NCBI GenBank assembly: GCA_033961575.1
Contig: CM066738.1
Location: forward strand, 72,091,478-72,155,477
Direction: 5' to 3'
Length of the DNA: 64,000 nucleotides
Origin: Aselliscus stoliczkanus
Taxonomy: Eukaryota > Chordata > Mammalia > Chiroptera > Hipposideridae
The position numbers were made by a program, and so were the translations under genes. Under the pieces are notes generated by a model that saw only the letters and a list, made by a program, of their open reading frames with translations, was not told the DNA's origin and did no database searches. Positions 23,801 to 38,800 of the stretch are shown here, piece after piece; position 1 is the stretch's first letter, and each line of letters opens with the position of its first letter.

Positions 23801-26800
23801 TCAGTAACATTCTAGGGTCCTTTTGGAAAAATCTTAAGTTCTTGAACTGAAAGAGTGAAGGGAGAAGAATTTCAGCTCCCTTTCTCCCCATTATCTCCCA
23901 CTATTTCATTTCTTCCTTCCCAGTTACCTTCATGTGTGCAACTTGTAGCCTGGACTGTGCTTAATTCTGATCTTTTTAACACTCAGTTAAAATGGTAGTG
24001 GTTTCTCCTTCAGAATGGCAAATAAGATCTCAACACCACTACTGTGTTTTCCCCCCAAATAAGATGGGGTCTTATACTAATTTTTGCTCCAACAATCTAC
24101 ATTTATTCATTTATTGATGTACAAAAATTTACATTTATTCAAACAGTCATGTCTAGCTGATGATCTAAACTGGGGCTTATGTTTGGGGTAGGGTTTATAT
24201 TATGATCATTCTGAAAAATCCTGCTAGGGCTTATTTTCCTGTTAGGTCTTATTTTTGGGGAAACATGATATCACCTTCCATTCCCCTAAGCCTAATTAAG
24301 TCCAGTTTCCAGTGTAGCCTCGTCTTGGCTTCCAGCAGAGGTAAGGAATAACCACCTATTTTCAAGATTCAAGAAGGCCTAGCCCACCTGGATCCCCAAC
24401 TGAGTTACCCTGTTTACTCTTCTAACTGATCCTGGACATTCTTGGCTTGGCCAGATAATAGTAATTGTACTCATGAACGGCTACTGATCTTTGCACCCAA
24501 TTTCAATACCTGTGCAACACCATAGCAGTTATGCATACCATTAAATATTGTCTTGAGTTATTTATTCATATTAAATATTCATGCTAAATGTTTTTACTTT
24601 CTTATGCCAAATTCTGTATTCATTATTTTTATAGTTATACATACTTTTGGCTATACACTCTTACTAAACAAACATGGAATATATCTATTTTTGAAGTAGC
24701 CATACTAAACTTTTTGAAGCTCTGTGACTACTCAGCACGTTTCTGAGTATTTTTCAAGTAAGACTATTCTGATTCTCTAAATACAGGGATAATTATTATG
24801 CCAAAATGACCCATTTATTTCTTGAGTCTTTCATTTGCATAGGCAAGGTCATTAAGAATTTCATTACCATGGTAATAATTTCATGAAGTTTAAAAAAGAT
24901 TTGAATGATCATCTGGTGATGTTTTTGGGAGGAGGTCTCCTTAGGTCCTTCATGCTTTCCCATTCTGGTTAGATTAATCACTTGGGGAATAGTCCAAATT
25001 ATCAAGCAGTGGTATATTAAAAAACTGAGGTCAGATTGTCAGACTAGGGACAGAAATACAGGGTTAAGATGAAGAGAGGCGGAGGTTGGGTGTGATGCAG
25101 ATATGGCACACCAGGAAAGCTAGAACAGGACACCATGTTGCTAATATGAGAGCAGGAATACAAGGAGACAAGAGTCACTATGTGAAAGAAGAACATCTTG
25201 AGCCTTATAACTCAACCACTCTGCTATCCAGGAACTTTGGTAGGTCCCTTTATGTCACAAAATCCAAACTCTTCAAGGTTGTAAGGTTATTTTTCAAAAA
25301 TATTAAACTAGTGTATTGATTTCAGATAACCTCTAATTGTTCCTGTTCGACCCAATGGAGCATTCATTAAGGGAAAGGCAAATATAACCTGGAGGAAGGA
25401 AGCCATTACTCAGTATTGAGTTTCCAAAGTTCATAGTAAGAAAGCTAAAACTTTGGCGTTTTGCAGGAGCCTGTTTTTATTAAGATTTTCTTGGAATTTC
25501 TAGAGCTGATTTTTTATTTAAGAGCCAAAGCTACCAGAATCAAAGTTTTTATCTTATGTAAGCCATAAAGGATAAGATATAAAGTCCTATCCTTTAACTT
25601 CTATCCTATCCAAACAGATAGGATATAAAGTCATTTTCTGCTGCAAAGGAAAAGGAAGAGGAAATGAAAGATCCTTCTTGGCAATGGGATAGTGGTGCTG
25701 GGGTGTGGGTTGTGTATGAGTAGTGCTAGCTGACATTAGACTGGCAGACAAGGAAGGAAGGTAGACTGATCAAATTCTGCATAGCCTGAGCAGAAGGCTG
25801 GTTTTTTGCTTTCTGGGGTGCTGTCTAGAAGAATGCATACCTCTCAGAGAAGCTATGTGGTTATCATGCATTGCATTTAGCATGACAGATCCTACATTCA
25901 GTACCTACACTGTAATTGTCATGACCAGACGTCCAGCAAATATTCGTTGAACAAAAGAATTTCATTTAAAGCAACAGATGAATAATAATGGAGAATCCTT
26001 TTTAGATGGGGCTGAGATAATATTTGTGGTTTCCTGTGTCTTTTGTGTGGTTTTCAGTGGGTCCAGATTTGTTTAGATTGTCCCAGAGTGCTGACTAGCA
26101 AGGAAACTCTTAAAAACTATATGTACCGTACATATTCCAAATTTGTTATATACAAGAATAAACTCAAATTGGATTAAAGACTTCAATTTAAGACCCAAAA
26201 TCATAAAACTTCTAGAAGAAAATATAGGAAGTAAACTCACGGATATTACCTTTAGTAATATTTTTATTGCTATATCCCCTCTGGCAAGGGAAGCAAAAGA
26301 AAAAATAAACAAATGGGATTACATCAAACTAAAAATTTTTTTCACAGCAAAGGAAACCATCAACCAAACAAAAAGACATCCTACTGAATGGGAGAAGATA
26401 TTTGCCAATGATATATCTGATAAGGGGTTAATATCCAAAATTTATGAAAAACTCATACAATACCAGTAAAACAAACAACCCAATTTAAAAATGGGCAGAG
26501 GAGGGTGGGCCGAGTGGTGCAGTGGTTAGGAGCTGGGTTGGGATGCCAGTGGCGTCGGATCCCACATATGAGGGCCAGTGACACTGCCCTCTAAAAAAAA
26601 AAAAAACTTAAGATATGGAAATGACCAAAATATTGATTAGATAAAGAAACTGTGATACATTTATATAATGGAGTATTACTCTGCCATAAATAAGAATGAA
26701 ATCTTATGATTTGCAATAACATGGATGGAATTAGAAGATATTATGCTTAAGGGAAATAAGTCAGATGGAGAAAGACAAATACCACATGATCTCACTTATA

Positions 26801-29800
26801 TGTGGAATCTAAAGAACAGAATAAACAATCAAACAAAACAGAAATAGATGCAGAGATACAGAGAAAAAACTGATGGCTTCTAGATGGGAAGCTGGTTGGG
26901 GGATGGGAGAGAAGGCGAAGGAATTAGAAAGTACAAATTGGTAGTCACAAAATAGTCATGGGGATGTCAAATACAATATGGGAAATATAGTCAATAATGT
27001 TGTAAAGATTATGTAAGGTGCCAGATGGGTACTGGACTTATTGGGGGAATCACTTCAAGATTGTGTAGATGCCTGACTACTGTGCTGTATACCTGAAGCT
27101 ATGTAGAATAATATCAAATGTCAATGATAATTATATATATACATGGTCATGGGATGTAAAGTATAGTATAGGGAATATAATCAATGGTATAGTTACAGCC
27201 ATATGCGATGTCAGAGGGGTAGTAGACAGGGAGGGGGAGTTATCACTTTGAGATGGGGTATAAATGTCTAAAAATTATATGTTTTATACACCTGAAACTA
27301 ATAATAAAAACAGGAAAAAAAGCTTGGGAAAGGATTATTAGAACTTTACCGTAATAATTAAAATAAATATATGCAGAATAATTAAAATAAATATATGCAG
27401 AAATAATTAACATATATGCAAAATGTATCCGTAATCACAAATAAAACATGTCAAACACTTAATTTCCTGATTTAAACTAACTGAATTTACTTTCAATTGT
27501 CAGCCATTTTAGTGGCCTGTAAAAGCTTAAAAAGCAATAATAATAAAAACTTCTCACTAATTGTTATTTAAAAAAATAATGTTTATATCCTCAACAGTAC
27601 TTAGTACAATGTCTTAATAAGGTTAGTGTATTAAGGGCTTTGTTAAAAAGTGGGTGGGGGAGTCCCGAAGAGGTGAATGGTTAGGAAAATTAGGTTGTTG
27701 TTTTAAGTAAGAGTTTTCTGCACGTGAGCATTTGGTGTGCTATCCATGTCCAGAACTAGACACCTAGCTTGAGCTTACAAAAAATCAGCAGCTATGGTGG
27801 AAGGAGGCACTGTTCTTTGGGATGTATCTGAACGTATGAACACATGTCTCCAAACCACGTTTCGACTTGAAGCAAACACATTCTTGTAAAGCAAATTCTA
27901 CTTTCCCTGCAGATTTCATTATGATATTAGGGGAATGCATCCCCAAGGGAAATCCTCAGTAAAGTCAGCAGACATAAAAATGTTCAGTGAGTAAGGTGGT
28001 TCCACAGGTGTGCGGGTGACAAGCACAACATGATTTTAGTTTTCCGGCTCTAGGAGTTTCTATATCATCAGCTGCCTTGCCCTCCCAAGCCTTCCAAGGA
28101 ATTTCCTCATGCCTGAGGATTCACAGAGTCCATACTGATGGATCCAGAGGTCACTTTTCTGCTCCTCTTGTCTGGGGCAACAGGAATTTGGCTGCATTCA
28201 GACTGCGCCTGCAGGTGCTACCATTTTTAGGTTGGAATATGAGATATTTCCTAATGTAAAAATACCCTATTGTCCTCTAGTTTTCCAGTTCATTAAGTTA
28301 AACCTAACATACTAATTTCCTTAAATTGAGGAATGCCTTTATTAATATGACAGCATTTGTTTCATTACTGTTATTATACCAGCTGAAGGTTACATATTTA
28401 TTGGCCATGTTGAAGTCTTTTATTTTCCCCCTTCTTAGTCGTGTGTGGAATTTCTGAATAGCAGCTTTTTGTTTGGAGGTTTCAGCTTCCTTATTTCTAC
28501 GCAGAGGTAGGACCTTTCCCCTGATGCTGACCAGCCAAAAGTGGTATCTGGTTATTAGTTTTGTCACAGTGCTACTTGGAGTCCCTTATTTCTAAGGAGA
28601 TGAACTGAGTGTCTCTTGAGTGGATAGAAGAGGAAGGCTTTCCTACCCACACTGAATCACAGATGTTAGAAATAAAGCAGAACCCTTTGTACTTGTGTAT
28701 ATATTGACATTTGAATGCTCAGCCTCTTGCTACTTTCTTAAAAATTCTTCATTTCTGGGATATATGCTTATTAATCATCTGGCTGTTATTGTAGTTGAGA
28801 AGTGGTCAGAAGGAACGACACAAGAGAAAAAACCCGAATGTGTGAAAGAACCAGTAGGAACACCCACAGTTTCCCAAGAACCAGCACGGATGGAAAAATC
28901 TACGGACACAGAGGAGGATGATGTAGCTGGACCACTGTTTAGCAACAAAACCACTCAGTTCCCATCAATTCATGCTGAGCTGCTCCCAGAGCCTGAGGAG
29001 ACATCTGAAGCAGTTCGCGGTCCTTCAAAACCAGCCACGCCTAAGACCACGACCCCACCCTCATCACCATCTCCAGCAGCTGTCTCACCAGAGCTGGCCT
29101 ATGTCCCAGCTGACCCGGCTCAGTTTGCTGCTCAGATGTTAGGTAACGTTTCATCTGTTCATTCTAATCAGTCTGACGTTTTAATGGTGGATGTGGCAAC
29201 AAGTCTGCCTATTATTTCCAACAAGGTGCTGAGCTCAGAGACTGCTGAAAATAATGTGGCAGCTGCTTCTGTTGTGTATTCTGGAGAGGGGGTAGCAATG
29301 CAGGTTGTAACCCACACATCTGTCCATGTAGACTTGGGTTCTAAACATAAAGACGATAAGGCTGAACCATCCACGGCTTCCTCACTCCCCTTGCAGGATG
29401 AACAAGAACCTCCTGCTTATCATCAAGCTCTTGAGGTCCCTTTGCAGGCTGGTATTGAGGTTACATCAACTGTTCATATATCATCTATCTATAAAGACGA
29501 GCCTGTGACTGAAGGAGTTACGTATGTGCAGCAAACATCAGAACAAATAGCCATCCCTTTAACAGATCAAGTTGTTGGTCTTAAAGAAAATGAGCTGTCC
29601 CCACCAGTTAGCCTCATAGCTGTAAGTAAGACAGCCTCAGGCACGTCTGAAAACTCTGCAAAATTTGCACAGTTGGAGGATGCAGTATATATGGAGGGAG
29701 AAGACACAGTTGTGATCTCTGACAACTCTTTGAAGGGTCCTCGTGCACAATCCCTGGATGCAGAGGGCTCTACTATAGTGGCAGGCTCTGAAAAATCTCT

Positions 29801-32800
29801 GCACCTTGAAGTAGAGATGGTTGCAGTAGTGCCTGGGCAGGAGGAAGAGTCAGGTGAAAACTCTGCATCCCAGGAAATGGAGGTCAAACCTTCTGGGGGA
29901 GCTACAAAAGCTGGGCATGCAGGTGCTTCTAAAAGAACATCTGGTGGCCCCCTTTCTCCTGTACCAGAAGGTTCTACCCAACCAGAAAGTGAACCGGAAT
30001 GGGAAGCAGCACCTGAGCAAGGTTTGATGGAGCCAGGTAAGAAAGTTAGATACTTACAGAATTGAACATTACTTTTCAGTTGACATCTGTATTTCAGGTA
30101 TCCATCTAGGTAGGCTCTCTGTAGATTGGTCAAATGTCTTTATTTTCAAGGGTTTTTAAAATGCCAAACCTATTTAAAGGGTTTGTTGTATTTGAGATTT
30201 TACTCTCATGAGATGAGTGATTTTAAATTGACATCACCAAACCCTGGCCTCAAGTTTTGGCCTCATCTAGCACTTTTTGTGTTATTATTTTGTACATATT
30301 ATGCAGTGAAAATCATTAGAGCCTGTTGTCAGGTACAAATGTATTCATGTGTTCTGAATACTCCTACTGAAAAGCTGTAATGAGGGGGCGTTGGTTTGAA
30401 ATTTCTCACTTGTGAATGTAAAGTCACATACAGGAATGCATTTACATAGGCTGTGGCATTTTAAAAGTGAGAGAAATGGAGGTGTGTTCCTGCTTTCACT
30501 TGGAGTCAGGAGATCTCTGCAACCAGGTTTGGGGAGCTGGTCAAGCACTGTTTCCTGCCTGTGAGCTTCTGCAGCTGAGGGAGCAGCTTCATAGCTGGAT
30601 GCAGAGAGGACAGGTCAGGTTGAAGGTCTGTCTGTCACACGGGAGCAGGCAGGTAGCATCAGTGGAAAGGACAGGCAGGCACTTGAGCCATAATGGACAC
30701 AGCTAAGATGACTGGCTTCCTTTTATTAATTCCCCCCACAAGTGTCCACATCAAGCTGCCTTTTTGGCCTTTGAAATATCGCCATGGCTTTCCTGTGACA
30801 CAGATGTGATTTGACCTCTGTATCGATCCAATTATGCCATTTGGTCTTCCCACCCTCCTGCCCCGTCTAGACAAGTGCAGGGGTCCTTGTCCCATTATGG
30901 ATAGATGGGACATGCATGGGCCAACATCACCTATTCCTTTTGCAGAAACTCTCTGAACTTGGATTCCTGCTAGAGCCAGAATATTACCAAACGTACTGTC
31001 AACCAATGCAGGTTTTAGAGAACAAATTGTGTCTGGCAGTGTGACAGGGATTCTGCACAGCTGGAAAGGCAGAGGCCAGTGCTGGGAATGTAGTGTGTGG
31101 GACTGGCATCACCCCTGTGGCTTAAGCAGCACTTCCAAGTCACTGTTCTCAAGTGCTTAACTATTTCTCAAGCAAGTGCTACGAGGGTATTTAACAAAAG
31201 TACTGAAGACTTGGCTTGTGCATCTGTCTTAATTAGCTTCAGGAAAGATCAATTGAAAGTATCTGGAGCTACTGAAAACACACCAGTTTAATTGTGTGCA
31301 CAGTGTTGTCTCTGAAGAGACAAAGCCGCAGCAGTGACAGAGGGCCCAGCGTTCAGTAGAACTCGGCACATTTCAGCTCTGGGCAAAGTTCAGCTCTTCC
31401 ATCAGGAACCTTTTCTCCTCCGTCCCGCATTCTAGGATGCAGTCCTCCAAGACAGTACCCTCTTCATTAGGAAAGTCAAAGCTCACCTTGTAGAGTCCTT
31501 GGTGTCAGTACATGGATGACATGCCTCGACCACTTTTTCTTAAAGGACCCTATGGGACCAACCAGCCTTTTACTGACACCTGGGATCTAAGATTTCAGCC
31601 TTCCCTAAAAGCTGTACTCTCTGGGGTTCTGAGTCCTAGATTATCTGATGTGTTGTGTGTGGTAACAAATTAATGGGAGATAATAGTACCTGAGGAGCCA
31701 AAGGTATTTTATTATGTGATCAAAGAATGACACCTAGTGCAGATTTCTTTAGAAAAGAAGAAAATAGAACTGGTGCAAGATCGCAGATTAGGTAAACTTT
31801 AATTCTACTGCATCCCAGGAACACACCAAAACTAGAAATAAATTATAGAACAATCAACCTTAAGAATTATCTGAAGAGTAGCTGAACAGAACCCCTATAA
31901 CTAAAGAAATAAAGAGGCCACATCGAGACTGATAGGAGGCAGGGAGACACGAAGCTGGCTGACCCAAAGCCCACGGATGGTGATTAAATGCCAGGAAGGA
32001 CTCCACAGTGGCAGAGGTCCCTCCTGAAGAGGAAGGGGTCCCAGCCCCACTCCTGACTCGGGAGGGGTCCCAGACCCACTCCTGGCTCCCCAGCCAAGGG
32101 TTCCTGTGTCAGGAAGAGAAGTTCCCATGGCATCTGACAGTAAAAATCAGCGTGGATTGTCTGCCCTTCCTGATGAAACCAAGAGCTGTTTTTTTCAAAA
32201 GATAAACAAAATTGACAAACCTTTAACCATCTTCATCAAGTAAAAAAGAGAGGACCCAAATAAATAAAATCAGAAATGAAAGAGGATAAATGATAACCAA
32301 CACCATAGAAATACAACAAATTTTAAGAAAATACGATGAACTGTACACCAACAAAATGGAGAATCTGGAAGAAATGGACAAATTCCTAGAAGCATATAAT
32401 CTTCCAAGGCTGAATCAAGAAAACACAGAAAATCTGAATTGACTGATTATTACCAATGAAATTGAATCAGTAATCAACAAGCTACCAACGAACAAAAGTC
32501 CTGGACCTGATGGCTTCAGAGGTGAATTTAACCAAACATTCAAAAAAGAATAGGGCCAGCCAAGTGGTGCATTGGTTAAGAGCTGGCTTGGGATGCCAGT
32601 TCTGAGCAGCAGAGCCCTGGTTGGACTCCCATATTAGGGCCAGTGATACTGCGCCCTCTACAGCTAAGATGGTAAACAACAGCTCGACCTGGAGCAGGGC
32701 CTGCCATGAGTCGCTGGCGACAGTGTGGCTGCAGTCAGACTGCAGTGGGCTGCCATAAAGCTACCGTGAGTGGCTGGCAGCTGGAGTGAGTGGCAGGCAG

Positions 32801-35800
32801 CCAGTGTGAGCTGCCAAGAGCCACCATGAGTGGCTGAACAGTGGCCAGCAACCTATCTGCCTCAGCCAGGAAGGGCGCAATGATCACAATACCAACCAAC
32901 ATGGACCAGTGAAGCGACGTCTTCCACAACTAGGCTGAAGAACAAAAGGACAGCAACTTGTCTGTTCCCCTTCCCCAATTCCCCAATTTAAAAAAAAAAA
33001 AAAGAATTAATGGCAATTCTCCTCAAACTATTCCAAAAAATCCAGGAGGAGGGAAGGCTCCCAAGCTCATTTTATGAGGCCAATATTACCCTAATCCCAA
33101 AACCAGATAAAGACATTACAAAATAAAAAACCAATGTATAGGCCAATATCCCTAATGAACATAGATGCAAATATCCTCAACAAAATATTGGCAAATCAAA
33201 TTCAACAATACATTAAAATGATAATATACCATGATCAAGTGGCATTCATTCCTGGTATGCAAGATTGGTTCAATATCTGCAAATCAATTAATGTGATACA
33301 CCACGTAAACAAAGTGAAAAATAAAAATCATATGGTTATATCAATAGATGTAGAAAAAGCATTTGACAAAATCCAGCATCCATTTATGATAAAAAATACT
33401 CTCAGCAAAGTGGGAATAGCAGGAACTTATGTCAACATAATAAAGGCCATATATGACAAACCCACAGCTAATATCATAATGGGGAAAAGCAAAAAGCATT
33501 CCTTTTAAGATAAGGAACAAGACAAGGATGACCATTTTCACCACTTTTATTCAACACAATACTGGAAGTTCTAGCCACAGCAATCAGACAAGAAAAATAA
33601 AAGGCATCCAAATGGGAAAGGAAAAAGTAAAGTTGTCATTATTTGCAGATGACATACTATATAGAGAGAACCCCAATGGTTTAAAAAATCTATTAGAACT
33701 GAAAAATGAATTTAGTAAAGTAGCAGGATATGAAATTAGTATTCAGAAATCAGTTGCATTTTTGTACACCAATAATGAACTATCACAGAGAAATTAAGAA
33801 AACAATCCCATTTACAATTGCATAAAAAAAAATACTTGGGAATAAATTTAACCAAGGAAGTAAAAGACCTGTACTCAGACAATTATAAGATATTGAAGAG
33901 AGAAATTAAAGAAGAAAGATGATAAATAGAAACATATACCATGCTTGTGGATGGGAGCATTCATATAGTTAAAATGTCTATACTACCCAAGCATTATATA
34001 CCAGGGGTGCCAAAAAAATGTATACACTTGACTTGTGTGCCTCTTTTGTTATCAGTATTTGTTGAGCATTACAATTTTAATACAGTTTTTTTAATTCTTT
34101 TATTCTTTTATTGTAAAATAAACACCTTTTCAAAAAAAATAGCTTCAGGTTTACAACACAGTGCAATAGTTATACTTTTTACCCCTCCAACTGACAATTC
34201 CCCTCTCCCAATTTGCCGCCCACTCCTCCCCGCCATATCATACATATCTATTACAATTCCTTTGACTCCCATCCACAGTATAATCCACATCCTGTGACTA
34301 TCTATATATTCAATTACAGTTGGCATACAATATTGTACATCACTTTCAGGTGTACAGTGCAATGATCAAGCCTCTATTCCATCTATGCATTGATCTCCCC
34401 AACAGACATGTGACCATCTGACACCCCACAAAATATTTACAACATTATTATATTCCTATGGCAATATTGTAGTTACCTATTTATGTTGTCTAGTCCCTTC
34501 CCCTTCTCCCTTCTCCCCACTCCCATCCCAACTACCAACCCTGTTTTTCCTCTATATCTATGAGACTGTTTCTGTTTCCTTTGCTCATTCATTCAGTTTT
34601 TCAGATTCCACATATAAGTGAGATCATATGGTATTTGTCTTTCTCCAACTGACTTATTTCACTTAACATAATGGTCTCTAGGTCCATCCATATCGTTGCA
34701 AATGGTACGATTTCATTCTTCTTTATAGCAGAGTAATACTCCATTGTATAAATGTACCACAGTTTCTTAATCCAGTCATCTACCGATGGGCATTTCGGTT
34801 GTTTCCAAGTCTTGGCTATTGTAAATAGCACTGCAATAGACATAGGGGTGCATATATTTTTTCGAATTAGTGGCTTGGATTCTTCTGGGTAGATACCCAA
34901 GAGTGGAATTGCTGGGTCGTACGGTAGTTCCAGTTCCAGTGTTTTGAGATACCTCCATACTGATTTCCATAATGGTTGCACCAATTTGCAGTCCCACCAA
35001 CAGTGCACCAGGGTTCCCTTTTCTCCACACCCTTGGCAGCACTTGTTGTTTGTTGATTTATTGATGATAGCCTTCTGACTGGAGTGAGGTGGTATCTCAT
35101 TGTGGTTTTTATTTGCAATCTCTGATGATTAGTGAGGTTGAATCTTTTTTCATATGCCTGTTGGCCATCTGTATGTCCAGTTTAGAGAAATGCCTCCTCA
35201 TATCCTCTGCCCATTTTTAATTGGGTTGTTTGTTATTTAGGTTTTGAGTTTCATGAGTGTTTTATAAATTGTGGATATTAACTCCTTAAAAGATATATCA
35301 TTGGCAAATATCTTCTCCCATTCAGTAGGTTGCCTTTTTGTTTTATTGATGATTTCCTTTGCTGTAAAAACTTTTAAGTTTCCTGTAATCTCATATGTTC
35401 ATTTTTTCTTTTATTTTCCTTGCCCGAGGGGATATATCAGTAAAAATATTACTCAGGGTAATGTCTGCCAACTTACTCCCTATATTTTTTTGCTCTCATA
35501 TATAGTGTAAGTAGGTGGTCCATTTTCATTTTTTTGCACATCTCAGTCCAATTTACCCAGCACCATTTATTAAATAGACTATCTTTACTCCAACGTAAAT
35601 TCTTGCTTCCATTGTCATGGATTAAAGGACCGTATATGGATGGGTTTATTCCTGGGCTCTATATTCTGTTCCATTGATCTATGTGTCTGTTTTTATGCCA
35701 GTACCATACTGTTTTGATTACTGTAGCCTTGTAGTATGTTTTGATGTCAGGTAGTATGATGCCTCCCACTTTGTTCTAATTTCTCAAGATAGCCATGGCT

Positions 35801-38800
35801 ATTCGGGGTCTTTTGTGGTTCAATATAAATTTTAGGATTCTATGTTCTATTTCTGTGAAACATGTCCTTGGTAGTTTGATCAGAATTGCATTGAATCTAT
35901 ATATTGCCTTAGGTAGTATTGACATCTTAACTATATTAATTCTTTCTATCCATGAGCATGGCATGTATTTCCATTTATTTGTATCTTCTTTGATTTCTCT
36001 CTTCAGTGTCTCATAATTTTCTGAGTACAGGTCTATTACTTCTTTAGTTAAATTGACTAATAGATATTTTATTGTATCTGAAGCAATTGTAAAAGGGACT
36101 GATTTCCCGATTTCTTCTTCTGATAGTTTATTATTGGTGTATACAAATGCAACTGATTTCTGAATATTAATTTTGTATCCTGCTACCTTACCAAATTCAT
36201 TTATCAGTCCTAGCAGTTTTTTTGGTGGAGTCTTTGGGATTCTCTATATATATTATCATGTCATCAGTATAGAATGACAATTTTACTTCCTCTTTTCCAA
36301 TTTGGATGCCTTTTATTTTATTTTCTTGTCTGACTGCAGTGGCTAGAACTTCCAGAACTATGTTAAATAGAAGTGGTGAAAGTGGGCAACCTTGTCCTCT
36401 TCCTGATCTTAAGGGGAAAGCTTTTAGCCTTTCCCCATTGAATATGATATTTGCTGTGGGCTTATCATATATGGCCTTTATTATGTTGAGATATGATCCC
36501 ACTATTTGCCCTTTGTTGTTTTTTTTATCATAAATGGCTGCTGAATTTTGTGAAATGCCTTTTCTGCATCTATTGATATGATCATATGATTTTTATTTTT
36601 CATTTTGTTAATGTGATGTATTACATTAATTGATTTGTGGATATTGAACTGATCTTGCATACCAGGAATGAATCCCACTTGATTGTGGTGTGTGATCTTT
36701 TTAATGAGATGCAGAATTCGGTTTGCTAGTATTTTGTTGAGAATTTTTGCATCCATGTTCATTAGGGATATCGGCCTGTAGTTTTCCTTTTTTGTATTAT
36801 CTTTGTCTGACTTAGGAATCAGGGTGATAGTGGCTTCATAGAAAGAGTTTGGGAGCCGTCCCTCCTCCTGTATTTTTTGGAATAGTTTGAGGAGAATAGG
36901 TATTAATTCTTTTTTGAATGTTTTGTAAAATTCACCCGTGAAGCCATCTGGTCCAGGGCTTTTGTTTGTTGGAAGATTGTTGATTACTGATTCAATTTCT
37001 TTGGCAGTAATCAGTCTGTTAAAGTTTATGTTTCTTTTTGGTTCAGACTTGGTAGACTGTATGCTTCTAGAAATTTATCCGTTTCTTCCAGATTGTCGAA
37101 TTTGTAACTCATAATATTTTCCTAAAATTTTCTGTATTTCTTTGGTATCTGTTGTCACTTCTCTTTCATTTCTGATTTTATTAATTTGGGTCATATCTCC
37201 CTTTTTGTTGGTGAATCTGCCTAAGGGTTTGTCGATTTTTTTAAAAATCTTTTCAAAAAACCAACTTTTGGTTTCATTGATCTTTTTTTTTTTTCATTTT
37301 GTTTTTTTATTAGTTTCAGGTGTAAAACACAATGCAATAGATATACTCTTTTCCCCCAAAGTGAAAATCCCCCTCCCCCAGTTCGCCACCCCACTCCCCG
37401 CCCATATCATACATATCCATCACAACTCCCCTGACTCCCCTCCACAGTATACTCCACATCCCGTGACCATCCACATATTCAGTTGCAGTTGGCATACAAT
37501 ACTATACAACATCAGCTTCAGGTGTACAGTGCAGTGATCAAGCCTCTACTCCATCCATGAAGTGGTCTCCATAACAAGACTTGTGACTATCTGACACGCC
37601 ACAAAATTTTTACAACATTATTATATTCCCTGAACTGTGTTTCATATCCCTGTGGCAATATTGTAGTTGTCTATTTATGCTGTCTAATCCCTTCGCCTTC
37701 CCCCCCATCCCCATCTCCCTCCCAACTAGCAACCCTCAGTTTTCCCTCTACATCTACGAGTCTGTTTACTTTGATCGTTCACTCAGCTCTTCAGACTCCA
37801 CACACAAGTGAGATCACATGGTACCTGTCCTTCTCCGACTGACTTATTTCTCGCAACATAATAGTCTCTTCACAACATTATCAATTACATTCCCAGAACT
37901 GCCCCCATATCCCTGCAGCAACATTGTAGTCCCACATACACTGTCCAAAACCTTCCCCCTCTCCCTCTTCCCCACTCCCTCCCAGCCAGCAACCATCAGT
38001 TTTTCCTTTATATCTGCTTGATATGACTTCAATCTTCTTAAACTGTCTCTCTGGGTTAGCTTGTTTACACCCTTCTTTTGTTTCAAAAAGCCCTTTTAAC
38101 ATTTCTTGCAATGCTGGCTTGGTGGTAATGAATTCCTTAAGCTTATTCTTTTCTGAGAAGCTCTATATTTCTCCTTCAATTTTAAGTGATAGCCGTGCTG
38201 GGTAGAGCAATCTTGGTTGTAGGCCTTTATTTTGTGTCACTTTGAATATCTCCTGCCACTCCCTTCTGGTCTGCAGAGTTTCTGTAGACAAGTCAGCTGT
38301 TAGTTTAACAGGAGTTCCTTTGTATATAACCTGCTGTCTTTCTCTTGCTGCCTCTAGGATTCTGTCTCTGTCTTTAACCTTTGCCATTTTAACTATGATG
38401 TGTCTTGGTGTGGACCTGTTTGGGTTTAGCTTGTTTGGAACCCTCTGCACTTCCTGGGCATGTATGTTGATTTCCTTCACCAGGGTAGGGAAGTTTTCAG
38501 TCATTATTTTTTCAAATACATTTTCGACCCCTTGCTTCTTCTCTTCTCCTTCTGGTATCCCTATGATTCGAAGGTGGTTGCGCTTCACCTTTTCCCATAG
38601 GGCTCTTAAACTATTTTCATTGTTTTTTATTCTTTGGTCTTTTTGCTGTGCCAACTGGGTGAGTTCTGCTATTTTATCTTCCAAATCACTGATCCGCTCC
38701 TCTGCTTCATCTACTCTACTGGTGATTCCTTCGAGTGTGTTCTTCATTTCAGTTATTGTATTCTTTAGTTCTAACAGGTTGTTTTTTATGGTTTCCTTAT

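Noticed and set aside
28695..28794. Upstream extension of the exon 4 frame with an ATG at 28695
   Set aside because: The acceptor TTATTGTAG at 28794 and the phase match to exon 3 (Q-I-K-V-E-K) place the exon start at 28795. Upstream codons are intronic.
29567..30133. 188-aa - strand frame opposite CABYR exon 4
   Set aside because: Shadow of the CABYR frame. No signature of its own and no splice or promoter context.
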